Positions 10,021 to 18,490 of a stretch of DNA of 64,000 bases are shown here, in pieces. The translations under genes were made by a program, and so were the position numbers. Each line of letters opens with the position of its first letter. Position 1 is the first letter of the stretch. The notes beneath the pieces are model-generated. The model saw only the letters and a list, made by a program, of their open reading frames with translations, was not told the DNA's origin and ran no database searches. The stretch covers positions 186,001 to 250,000 of the forward strand of contig JACKLE010000001.1 of assembly GCA_024236075.1 (NCBI GenBank), written 5' to 3'. Source of the stretch: Alphaproteobacteria bacterium (GTDB lineage Bacteria; Pseudomonadota; Alphaproteobacteria; JACAEB01).

Positions 10021-10800
10021 TCAGGAGCAGGCCGTGATCCCGCCGTCCAGCGGCAGGACGACGCCGTTCGTATAGGCGCCGGCGCGCGAGGCGAGATAGA
10101 TCGCCGTGCCGGCCATGTCCTCGGGCGAGCCGATGCGCCCGCGCGGATTGGAGGCGGCGATAGCGTCTCCCCGTGTACGGAGCGCCTCCGCCATCATCTT
10201 GGATTCGAACGGGCCCGGCGCAATGGCGTTCACCGTGATGTTCTCGCGCGAGAGGCGCCCGGCGAGGGCATGGGTGAGGTGATGCACCGCCGCCTTGGAG
10301 GCGGGATAGGAGTAGACATTGTCGCCGCCCGCGCCGCCGATCCGCAGGCCCGCGATCGAGCCGATATTGATGACGCGGGCAGGATCCTCCGGCGTGCCCG
10401 ACCTGCGCAGGAGCGGCAGGAGCTCCTTCGTCAGGAAGAAGATGGACTTGACGTTGAGGTCCATCACCTTGTCCCAGCCGCTCTCCGGAAATTCGGCGAA
10501 GGGAGCGCCCCAGGTCGCGCCGGCATTGTTGACGAGAATGTCGAGGCGCTCCTCGCGCGACTTGAGAGCGTTCGCGAGCGCGACGACGCCTTCCATCTCC
10601 GAGACGTCGGCCGGAAGGGAAATGCAGGTGCCTTCCTTGGACAGCTCGGCGGCGACCTTGTCGCAGATCTCGGCCTTGCGCGAGGAAATGTAGGTCTTGA
10701 CCCCGTTCGCCACATAGCCGCGCGCGATCATGAGGCCGATGCCGCGCGAGCCGCCCGTGACAAGCGCGATCTTGCCGCTTACGGAGAAAAGGTCGTTCAT
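10021..10800 (-). CDS. RhlG-like SDR oxidoreductase, copy 2
   Basis: A 259-aa paralogue of the downstream gene, identical over long blocks such as PARVINIGSI, NITVNAIAPGPFESKMMAE and ASRAGAYTNGV. It has TGGSRGIG, NNAGATWGAP and the catalytic YPASK. It differs from copy 1 by an extended glycine-rich loop after the catalytic Ser (GLRIGGAGGDNVYSYPAS) in place of HLNPLEHYPYS, which changes the substrate-pocket edge. An ATG at 10812 is in frame, but ATG 10800 has GGAG six bases before it and is chosen. The two genes are 21 bases apart, probably one transcript. Confidence 0.9.
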   Translation of the reverse strand: MNDLFSVSGKIALVTGGSRGIGLMIARGYVANGVKTYISSRKAEICDKVAAELSKEGTCISLPADVSEMEGVVALANALKSREERLDILVNNAGATWGAPFAEFPESGWDKVMDLNVKSIFFLTKELLPLLRRSGTPEDPARVINIGSIAGLRIGGAGGDNVYSYPASKAAVHHLTHALAGRLSRENITVNAIAPGPFESKMMAEALRTRGDAIAASNPRGRIGSPEDMAGTAIYLASRAGAYTNGVVLPLDGGITACS

Positions 10801-10816
10801 CTGCGTCTCCAATCGG

Positions 10817-11350
10817 TCAATGGGGCTTCGCGCCGTCCTGCGGGGCCGCGGACGGATTCTGGCCGCGGGGCTCGTCGTCGAGTCCGAAATTCCTCCGCCA
10901 TTCGCGGCTGAACCCGTAGTCGAGATGTAGGAGGCGCAGCCGCTCCTCCGGCGAAAGGTCCTCGACCGCGGCCATCAGCACGCGGTGCAATGGTCCCTGG
11001 GCGAGGAAATTCGCCTCCCGCAACTCGGCGAGCGCGGCCTCCGTCTCGGCCTTGTCGAAGGAGGGCGCGCGCAGCGCGTTCGCAAGGCGGATACGAGCCT
11101 CGAGGAGGCGCGTCAGAGGCGGCATGATCTCGGCGCGCTCGCGCTCGAAGGCGTCCGAGAAGCGCGATCGCGCCGGCTCGGGCAGCGAGGCGAAGTAGCG
11201 GTCGAGCGTGAGGCTCGCCTCTGTCTTGGCGTCGCGATGCTTGGCGGCCGGACCCCAGCGCGAGGCGACGAGGCCGAGGAGCGCGGCGTTCAGGAGGATC
11301 GAAAGGACCAGCAGCGCCGTGCGGGCGCGCGCGCCGAGGCCGCCGATCAT
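10817..11350 (-). CDS. Spy/CpxP-like periplasmic protein (metal-sensor/Metal_resist type)
   Basis: A 177-aa protein with one N-terminal membrane anchor (ALLVLSILLNAALLGLVASRW), then an all-helical periplasmic part rich in Arg/Glu/Leu. The segment LSPEERLRL fits the LTxxQ-type repeat of the Spy/CpxP/CnrX superfamily, whose members sense metals or act as periplasmic chaperones. It starts within the stop of the upstream anti-sigma-like gene (ATGA overlap, 11347-11350), so the order sigma factor, anti-sigma factor, sensor is co-translated. This is the arrangement expected of an ECF signalling unit with a periplasmic sensor, by analogy to the CnrX/CnrY/CnrH system. Confidence 0.72.
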   Translation of the reverse strand: MIGGLGARARTALLVLSILLNAALLGLVASRWGPAAKHRDAKTEASLTLDRYFASLPEPARSRFSDAFERERAEIMPPLTRLLEARIRLANALRAPSFDKAETEAALAELREANFLAQGPLHRVLMAAVEDLSPEERLRLLHLDYGFSREWRRNFGLDDEPRGQNPSAAPQDGAKPH

Positions 11351-11793
11351 GAAGCCGGCGGCCCCTTGAAGCCCGGTATGCCCTCGATGACTTCCGAAAG
11401 GTCCAGGCGTCCGGCATGTGGCAGCGGATTGCTGCCGAAGCCGGACGCGCCGGCCGAATAACCGGCGGTCATGGCAAGGAGCACGAGGCCCGCCATGGCC
11501 GTGCCCCGCAGGGCGGTGGGCCACAGCGCGGCCAATTGGAGGCGGCGAGCCGGCCGGCCATAGCGCAGCGGAATGGTTCGCGCCGCGAAAGCCAATCGGG
11601 CGCGCGGCTCGGCGCTCGCGTGTTCGGTCCAGCGCTCGAGGAGCATGTCGAGCCGGCGCTCGTCGGCGAGAAGGCGCCCGGCTTCCCGGTCCTCGCGCGC
11701 GAGCCGCCACGCCGCTCCGCGCACCTCGCTCGGCCAGCGTCGGATGTCGCCGCCATAGGCGCGGGCAAGGCTGCGAAATCGTCGAAGCCTCAT
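11347..11793 (-). CDS. Probable anti-sigma factor, single membrane span
   Basis: A 148-aa protein beginning MRLRRFRSLARAYGGDIRRW, a cytoplasmic start of the kind seen in small alphaproteobacterial proteins encoded next to ECF sigma factors. A helical, Arg/Glu-rich cytoplasmic domain is followed by one transmembrane helix (GTAMAGLVLLAMTAGYSAG, about residues 95-113) and a short periplasmic tail. No zinc-binding HxxxCxxC motif is present, so it is not a ZAS-type anti-sigma factor. Location between the sigma gene (37-base gap) and the Spy-like gene (overlap) supports the role, which is inferred from context. Confidence 0.68.
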   Translation of the reverse strand: MRLRRFRSLARAYGGDIRRWPSEVRGAAWRLAREDREAGRLLADERRLDMLLERWTEHASAEPRARLAFAARTIPLRYGRPARRLQLAALWPTALRGTAMAGLVLLAMTAGYSAGASGFGSNPLPHAGRLDLSEVIEGIPGFKGPPAS

Positions 11794-11830
11794 CGCGCGC
11801 CCCCGCCGTCGAGCGATGGGACGCGACCGT

Positions 11831-12568
11831 CTAACCCAGGTCGAGATCGCCGTCCGCAAGCGTGCGGCGCAGGGCTGTGCGCGCGCGCACAAGGAGCGCC
11901 TCGAGCGCCTTGACGCTCACGCCCAGGCTCGTTGCGGCCTCGCGATTGGAGAGCTCCTGAAAATAACAGAGCATGATCGCGGCCTTCTGGCGCGGCGGCA
12001 GCGCCGACAGGGCCGCATCTATCCCCGCGCGCGCCTGGCGCGCCTGCAAATGCTCGTGGGGACCTTGAGCCGGGTCGGTCAGCTCGAAGGACTCGTCGAG
12101 CTGCTCCGGCGTGCGCTGGCGCAGCCGGTCGATGCTCAAATTCGTGACGACCCGATAAAACCATGTCTTGAACCGGCTGCCCCTCGGCTCCCACACCCCG
12201 GCATTCTGCCAAAGTCTTATGAGCGCTTCCTGCGCAATCTCCTCCGCATCGTGCCCGTTGCCCACCATGCGGCGGGCTAGCGCCAGGGCAAAGCCGAGAT
12301 AGCGGTCGCTCAGGACTCGGAATGCCCGGCCGCTTCCGCCGGCCACTGCCTTGAGCAACACCTCGTCGGAAAGCGCGGCGTCCTCTTGCGAGCCGTCCGC
12401 CTCGGCAGCCTCGCCCGAAACCGGGACGAGGCCGAGCGCGCGCGGCCGTTCCTTCAACGCGATGTCGGAGCTTTCCCTGCGCGCGGACGCTTCAAGCGGG
12501 CCAGCGTCCTCGCCGGCGTGCCTGTGCCCCGGCAGTCGCGGTGCGGCGGCTTCTTGCGCCTTCGCCAT
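11831..12568 (-). CDS. RNA polymerase ECF sigma factor (sigma-70 family)
   Basis: A 245-aa extracytoplasmic-function sigma factor. Region 2 has DAEEIAQEALIRLWQNA and FKTWFYRVVTNLSIDRLRQ, and region 4 has ALPPRQKAAIMLCYFQELSNREAA. The N-terminal ~80 residues before region 2 are an extra, acidic and low-complexity leader, longer than in most ECF factors. ATG 12568 is preceded by GGGAGGACCGTTG and is preferred over upstream in-frame codons. It is divergent from the MacAB-type operon starting at 12750, so the 181-base intergenic region may carry promoters for both. I could not pick out a convincing ECF -35/-10 pair there. Confidence 0.9.
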   Translation of the reverse strand: MAKAQEAAAPRLPGHRHAGEDAGPLEASARRESSDIALKERPRALGLVPVSGEAAEADGSQEDAALSDEVLLKAVAGGSGRAFRVLSDRYLGFALALARRMVGNGHDAEEIAQEALIRLWQNAGVWEPRGSRFKTWFYRVVTNLSIDRLRQRTPEQLDESFELTDPAQGPHEHLQARQARAGIDAALSALPPRQKAAIMLCYFQELSNREAATSLGVSVKALEALLVRARTALRRTLADGDLDLG

Positions 12569-12749
12569 CAACGGTCCTCCCCATGGGACGGGGCCGTCTC
12601 CTTTCGACAGCGGAGCGGCCTTCTTATCGCCTAATACACCTACCAGCTTCGGGGCAGGCTCGCCAGGGCGGGAGGACATCCGTCATGCGACGGGAGCATG
12701 GGCATTGGGACGTTCGAGCAAAGTTCGCGCAACCAACGGAGGACCGCGC

Positions 12750-14327
12750 TTGAAGCGTCTCATTATCGGCGGGGTCGTCGTCGCGGCCGTCGCCATTGCC
12801 GGCTACATGGTCCTTTCGGCGGGCGATTCGAAAGCCGAATACCGGCTGGGCTCGGTGACGCGCGGGCGCATCGCCAATTCGGTTTCGGCGACCGGCACGC
12901 TGGGCGCGGTGGTGACGGTCCAGGTCGGCTCGCAGATTTCCGGCCAGATCGCGAAGCTCTATGTCGACTTCAACTCGCGAGTGGCCGCCGATCAGGCCAT
13001 CGCGCAGATCGACGCGGCGACGTTCGAGGCGCGCGTCGTCCAGGCCCAGGCCGATCTCGCGATCGCGCAGGCCAACGTGATCCAGCAAGGGGCCGCGATC
13101 GACCGCGCGCGCGCCGACCGCGATACGGCGAAGTCCATCATGGACGACGCCGGCCGCGACCTCGCCCGCAAGCGCGAGCTGCAATCGGGCGGCAATGTCG
13201 CCAAGAGCGCGCTCGATACCGCGAGCGCGGTCTACACCCAGGCCGAGGCGCGCTTCCGGTCCAGCGAGGCGGCTCTCAAGATCGCGGAGGCGCAGCTCGA
13301 GACCGCCAAGGCGCAGGTCACCCAGCGCGAGGCCGCGCTCAACAGCGCTCAGGTCGACCTCGACCGGACCACGATCCGCTCGCCGGTCGACGGCGTCGTG
13401 ATCTCGCGCAATATCGACGTCGGCCAAACGGTGGCCGCAAGCCTTCAGGCGCCGATCCTGTTCGAGATCGCGCAGGACCTCGCTCAGATGGAGCTCCAGG
13501 CGGTGATCGACGAGGCCGACATAGGCCGCGTGCACGAGGGACAGACGGCGGCCTTCACGGTCGATGCCTATCCCCAGCGTCAGTTCTCCGGCGAGGTCAA
13601 GCAGGTCCGCCTCGCGCCCAAGACCGTCCAGAACGTCGTCACCTACACGGTGATCATCTCGGCCTCCAATCCGCAGGGACAGCTCCTGCCCGGCATGACG
13701 GCGAACGTCGAGATCTCGGACGAGGTGCACGAGGACGTTCTCATGGTGCCGAACGCGGCCCTGCGGTTCCGCCCGGAAGCGGATTCGGGGGGACCGTCCG
13801 CCAATGCGGGAGGAGGAGCGCGCGGGTCCGGCTCGTCCGGCTTTGCGGCCCAGATGCAGGAGCGCACCAAGCGCATGAAGGAAGGGCTCGCCCTCACCGG
13901 CGAGCAGAGCGCGCAGTTCGACGAGATTCAGGCTCGCTTCGCACAGCGCGCCGGCGCGATCCGCCAGTCGGCGGCCGGCGGAGGCGACGTGCAGGGCGTC
14001 GGCGACCAGATGCGCAAATCCTACGAGCAGATGATGAACGAGGTCGCGGCGATCCTCACCGACGACCAAAAGGCGAAGCTCGAGGCGATACGCGGCGCGG
14101 CCCGCGACGCGAGCCAGGGCGAGCGCCTGCGTCCGGGGCGCCTCTATGTGCTCTCGGGCGGGAAGCCCAAGGCGGTGACCGTCATGACGGGGCTCTCGGA
14201 CGGCACCTCGACCGAGATCCGCTCTGACGACCTCAAGGAAGCCGACAAGGTGATCGTCGGCCTCGTCGCGCCTCTGCCTGCGGTCTCGGCGAGCTCGTCG
14301 CGCCGGCCGCCCGGCTTCGGCTTCTGA
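12750..14327 (+). CDS. MacA-like periplasmic adaptor with an inserted LTxxQ helical domain
   Basis: A 525-aa membrane-fusion protein of a MacAB-type tripartite exporter. It has an N-terminal membrane anchor (RLIIGGVVVAAVAIAGYMVL), a lipoyl half and beta-barrel part (TVQVGSQISGQIAKLYVDF, TIRSPVDGVVISRNIDVGQT), and a long coiled coil between them. After a Gly/Ser-rich linker (about 350-370) comes a helical insert with LTGEQ at 382-386 and LTDDQ at 436-440, spacing and motif of the Spy/CpxP family, before the final strand (RLYVLSGGKPKAVTV). Ordinary MacA is about 370 aa. Start: TTG 12750 with GGAGG 7 bases upstream; no ATG is available in a better position. Confidence 0.88.
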   Translation: MKRLIIGGVVVAAVAIAGYMVLSAGDSKAEYRLGSVTRGRIANSVSATGTLGAVVTVQVGSQISGQIAKLYVDFNSRVAADQAIAQIDAATFEARVVQAQADLAIAQANVIQQGAAIDRARADRDTAKSIMDDAGRDLARKRELQSGGNVAKSALDTASAVYTQAEARFRSSEAALKIAEAQLETAKAQVTQREAALNSAQVDLDRTTIRSPVDGVVISRNIDVGQTVAASLQAPILFEIAQDLAQMELQAVIDEADIGRVHEGQTAAFTVDAYPQRQFSGEVKQVRLAPKTVQNVVTYTVIISASNPQGQLLPGMTANVEISDEVHEDVLMVPNAALRFRPEADSGGPSANAGGGARGSGSSGFAAQMQERTKRMKEGLALTGEQSAQFDEIQARFAQRAGAIRQSAAGGGDVQGVGDQMRKSYEQMMNEVAAILTDDQKAKLEAIRGAARDASQGERLRPGRLYVLSGGKPKAVTVMTGLSDGTSTEIRSDDLKEADKVIVGLVAPLPAVSASSSRRPPGFGF

Positions 14328-14344
14328 CGAGGGAAGGGCCACCC

Positions 14345-15132
<788 letters not shown>

Positions 15133-15136
<4 letters not shown>

Positions 15137-16365
15137 CGCTCAACGATTGCCTCCAGGCCTCGGTCAGCTCGCTGCGCGCCAACATCCTGCGCTCGATCCT
15201 CACGACGCTCGGCATCATCATCGGCGTTGCGGCGGTCATCGCCATGGTGGCGATCGGCGCGGGCGCGCAGTCGCGCGTCGAGAGCGCGATCCAAAGTCTC
15301 GGCTCCAACATCGTGATGGTGATGCCGGGCTCGTTCCAGCAGGGCGGCGTCAGCTTGGGCTCGGGCTCGCGGCCCTCGCTCACCGAGGACGACGCAAAAG
15401 CCATCCAGGTGCTCGACACCGTTCTCATCGCGGCGCCGACCGTTCGCGGGAACGGGCAGATCGTCGCGGGCAACCTCAACTGGTACACGGGAATACAGGG
15501 GACGACGCCCGGCTATCTCGATGCGCGCGAATGGTCGATCCTCGAAGGCCGCCCGATGACGGACCAGGACGTCGCCCGGTCGGCCAAGGTGGTGTGGCTC
15601 GGCTACACGGCCTTTAAGCAGCTCTTCCCCGACCTCGACGGATTGGGGCGGACCGTGCGCATCTCGCGCGTGCCCTTCGAGATCGTGGGAGTGCTCGCGC
15701 CGAAAGGACAGACCGGCTTCGGTCAGGACCAGGACGACATCGCCTTCGTGCCGATCACGACCGCCAAGAAGCGTGTCCTCGGCCGCCGCTCGAGCTATCG
15801 CGGCGACGACGTGCAGCAGATCACGGTCAAGGCCGTCGATGCCAAGCTGGTCGACCGCGCGCAGGCCGACATGACCGAGCTCCTGCGCCAGCGCCACAAG
15901 CTCGTCGCCGGCCAGGATGACGATTTCACCGTCCGCAACATGTCCTCGATCCTGGAGGCCCGCGCCGAGAGCCAGGCGGTGATGACCTTCCTGCTTGCGG
16001 CGGTCGCGTCCGTCTCGCTCATCGTCGGCGGCATCGGGATCATGAACATCATGCTCGTCTCGGTGACCGAGCGCACGCGCGAGATCGGCCTGCGCCTCGC
16101 GGTCGGCGCCCGGCGCACCGACATCCGCACCCAATTTCTGATCGAGGCGCTGACGCTTTCGCTCATCGGCGGGCTCATCGGCGTCGTGCTCGGGATCGGC
16201 GGCTCCGTCCTCTTCGCGGTGTTCGGCGACTGGGACACGCTCGTCGAGCCGGGCTCGGTGCTGCTCGCCTTCTCGTTTTCGGCGGCGACAGGCATCTTCT
16301 TCGGCTACTACCCGGCCTACACCGCTTCGCAGCTCAATCCGATCGAAGCGCTGCGCCACGAATAG
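15133..16365 (+). CDS. MacB-type ABC transporter permease (FtsX family)
   Basis: A 410-aa permease with the MacB/FtsX plan: an N-terminal helix (ILRSILTTLGIIIGVAAVIAMVAIG), a large periplasmic domain of about 200 residues (MacB_PCD), and three C-terminal helices ending SQLNPIEALRHE. The signature EIGLRLAVGARRTDIRTQFLIEA lies before the last two helices. It shares ATGA with the ATPase gene. The substrate is unknown (toxins, lipopeptides, macrolides or haem precursors in relatives). The stop is one base from the stop of the convergent sufE-like gene. Confidence 0.93.
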
Positions 16366-16366
16366 G

Positions 16367-16792
16367 TCAGAGCGTCTCGCCCGCGAGCAGGCGGGCGGCA
16401 TCGGCCTTTATCCGCGCCGCCATGGAGAACAGTCCGTTCGAGCGCTGCGCGCTCAGGGCGCCGAGAAGCCCGAGAGCCTCGAAATCCGCTCGGGGATCGC
16501 TCTTGACGATGTCCCCGGCCGGGCGGCCCGAGTAGAGCTCGATCAGTACCCGGATGAGTCCCTGAACGATCTGCGCATCGCTCTCGCCGCGAAAGCGGAG
16601 GATGGGCTCGGGGCCGTCCTCGGCCCAGGATTTGAGCCAGACCTGGCTCGCGCAGCCGCGCACCTTCGTCGCGTCCGTCTTCCATTCGGGGGGCAGCCGC
16701 TCGAGCTCGCGGCCGAGCTCGATGACATGGCGGTAGCGCTCCTCCCAATCGTCGAGAAGCGCGAAGTCCTCGGCAAGGCGATCCAGTCCCAT
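16367..16792 (-). CDS. sufE: SufE family Fe-S cluster assembly sulfur acceptor
   Basis: A 141-aa protein matching SufE in length and motif. DDWEERYRHVIELGRELERL precedes VRGCASQVWL, whose Cys accepts persulfide sulfur from the cysteine desulfurase SufS in Fe-S cluster biogenesis. The frame is open upstream to 16891, but that would overlap the next gene; ATG 16792 gives the family length. No other suf gene is in the window, so it is a stand-alone copy. Confidence 0.9.
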   Translation of the reverse strand: MGLDRLAEDFALLDDWEERYRHVIELGRELERLPPEWKTDATKVRGCASQVWLKSWAEDGPEPILRFRGESDAQIVQGLIRVLIELYSGRPAGDIVKSDPRADFEALGLLGALSAQRSNGLFSMAARIKADAARLLAGETL

Positions 16793-16844
16793 GAGGCGGG
16801 AGATATCGTCTCGACCGCGCGGCGGCAAGAGTTCCGCCGGAGGA

Positions 16845-17135
16845 TCAGCCGGCCGTCTCGCGCTCCGCGAGCCGGGCCTCGAGCCAGTCATGGATCTCGC
16901 CGGTCAGGTGGGCGGCCCGCAGCTGAAGCCCGTCGACATAGGTGCTCGCGCGGACGCAGACGTCCGGCTCGCGATCGCAGAAGGCGAGAAGGTCGGACGT
17001 CGTCGCCCGCAGCATGCCATAGAGCTCGGCATAGACGGCCAGGGGCTTCGCCTCCTCGGCATCCGACTTCACTGGCACGAGGGGGAGAAGAAGGGCGGCG
17101 AGGAGAACGACAAACAAAGCGCGGAAAATGAACAT
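16845..17135 (-). CDS. Small exported protein, DUF5330-like
   Basis: A 96-aa protein with an N-terminal signal peptide or anchor (MFIFRALFVVLLAALLLPLV), then a short helical region with two cysteines (LLAFCDREPDVCVRASTY). The C-x8-C arrangement after a signal fits the DUF5330 family of alphaproteobacteria, as I remember it. Its role is unknown. Two inverted repeats lie upstream of its start, at 17153-17173 and 17195-17214. Confidence 0.7.
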   Translation of the reverse strand: MFIFRALFVVLLAALLLPLVPVKSDAEEAKPLAVYAELYGMLRATTSDLLAFCDREPDVCVRASTYVDGLQLRAAHLTGEIHDWLEARLAERETAG

Positions 17136-17152
17136 TATTGGGCTCCGACCGG

Positions 17153-17214
17153 ACGCGGGCCTTACGCCCGCGTGGTCGCACCATGCCCTAAGGACTTTGA
17201 AACGGCGTTCAAAG
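17153..17214 (-). promoter_or_regulatory. Two inverted repeats upstream of the DUF5330-like gene
   Basis: An 8-bp perfect hairpin (ACGCGGGC, CTTAC, GCCCGCGT) spans 17153-17173 in the expected leader of the gene starting at 17135. A 20-bp dyad (CTTTGAA, 6 bases, TTCAAAG) at 17195-17214 lies in the AT-rich stretch expected to hold its promoter. The dyad could be a repressor or activator operator; the hairpin could affect mRNA stability. Neither matches a regulator I know. Confidence 0.4.
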
Positions 17215-17286
17215 GTCGAATGAAGTTTTCAACGAATGTTTCCGAATTTTGAATGGAAAGCGGTAAGCACGATTGCGCCGTTGCGA

Positions 17287-17309
17287 GCCCCCGCCTGTCG
17301 GGCGGGGGC
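17287..17309 (-). terminator. GC-rich hairpin after the 17326-18183 gene
   Basis: A perfect 9-bp stem (GCCCCCGCC with GGCGGGGGC) and 5-base loop lies 17 bases after the stop of the minus-strand gene 17326-18183. The position fits a terminator. No run of T follows on that strand, so it may instead be a 3'-end stabiliser or act with Rho. Confidence 0.4.
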
Positions 17310-17325
17310 GGGCCGCGCCGGGCGA

Positions 17326-18183
17326 TCAGCTCGAGGCGTCGCCTTGAGCGAAGGCGCTCCAGCAGGCCGAGACCTCGAGGAGCCCGTGCTTGCCGGCGCA
17401 ATAGGCGTCCTCCTCCGGCAGGGCCGACGCGGCGAGGCATTGGGCGAGGTTGAGCTTCGCCCATTTGAGGCACTGAGCCCCGTCCCGGTCGTTGAGGGAC
17501 GCGTCCACGGCGCCGCCGGGACGGTCGCCGGGCATGCAGATATGCGCGGCCGAGCTGAGGATGCGGTTGACCGGGCCGCGCGCGACGAGCCGCGTCTTGG
17601 CGAGCATCGTCTCGTCGGGGACGAACGAGATGCGCTCGATGGCTCCGTTTTTGGGCGAAGAGGACGACTTCGTGCGGGCGTTCATGAGCTCGTAGGCCTT
17701 CGCCTCGAAGCGGGCCCCGAGCGCGCGCATGCGCTGAACCTCGTCGGCCGCCGAGGAGATGACGGCGACGAGCGCGTCCCGGGACTGAGGCATGCCGGAC
17801 AGATACATGTCGTCGAGCGCGATCTGGCTCATGAACGAGCGCTCATGGCTGCCCGCCTCGTCCTTCACGGCGTCGGCGAAGCTCGTCGTGTTGGCCGCGA
17901 TGAGGGCGTGGTGGGCGAGGAAGCCTTCCGAGAGTCGCTGCGGGTCGAAGCTGTTGAGTAGCTGCGCGGCTTCCTTGATTTCCTTCTTCGAGCCGAGGCT
18001 CAGCCGCTCGATCGCCTCCAGGTCGCGCTGATAGGCCCGGTAATAGGACGCCCGCTCTCCGAGCGTCTGGCTCATCGCGGGCTCGACGCCGTCGGCGAGC
18101 GCCGTTCCGGCCCCGAGAGCGCCAGCGAGCGCGAGAAGGATTCCCCCGGCGAGATTGCGACCGATCCGCCATTCCATACGCAT
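17326..18183 (-). CDS. Exported protein, unknown function
   Basis: A 285-aa protein with a signal peptide (AGGILLALAGALGAGTALADG, cleavage likely after ALA near residue 30). The mature part is mostly helical with a Ser-rich stretch (NARTKSSSSPKNG) and seven cysteines concentrated in the last 70 residues, consistent with periplasmic disulfides. I recognise no family. The second Met (MEWRIG) could be the start, changing little. It is divergent from the histidine kinase gene. Confidence 0.7.
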   Translation of the reverse strand: MRMEWRIGRNLAGGILLALAGALGAGTALADGVEPAMSQTLGERASYYRAYQRDLEAIERLSLGSKKEIKEAAQLLNSFDPQRLSEGFLAHHALIAANTTSFADAVKDEAGSHERSFMSQIALDDMYLSGMPQSRDALVAVISSAADEVQRMRALGARFEAKAYELMNARTKSSSSPKNGAIERISFVPDETMLAKTRLVARGPVNRILSSAAHICMPGDRPGGAVDASLNDRDGAQCLKWAKLNLAQCLAASALPEEDAYCAGKHGLLEVSACWSAFAQGDASS

Positions 18184-18490
18184 GAGCGGCCAGCTCCCTG
18201 TTATTGCCCCCCGGGGTCACTGTCGCGGAAATCGCGCGGACCGGCAAGGGCGGTGAGGCTCAAGAAGACACGCCCGCCCGTGAACATCGGGTAATCCGCG
18301 AGCGCCAAGCTTTATCTAGCTTTTAGGCGCATTGGCAGGGTTTCCCGCCGGGCTTCGTCAGGCCGCCGACGGCTGACTTTCAGTCTTCGTTAACGCTGCC
18401 TCACTAGGGTTTAAGGCGCAGTTCCGAGCTGCCGATTCTCGCCGTGCGCCGGGCGCCGCGAGCCCGGCCACTGGCAAGCGAGGGCGCCCT
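18184..18490. other. 307-base divergent intergenic region
   Basis: This region separates the divergent genes 17326-18183 (-) and 18491-20128 (+) and must hold promoters for both. It is AT-richer than its surroundings around 18300-18415, with a TTAACG half-site and TTTAAG near 18390-18415 on the kinase side. The spacing does not match the TTAA-N7-TTAA CtrA box. I see no RNA gene, ORF or clear operator. Confidence 0.4.

Noticed and set aside
18390..18420. CtrA box upstream of the histidine kinase
   Set aside because: TTAA elements are 18 bases apart rather than the required 7.
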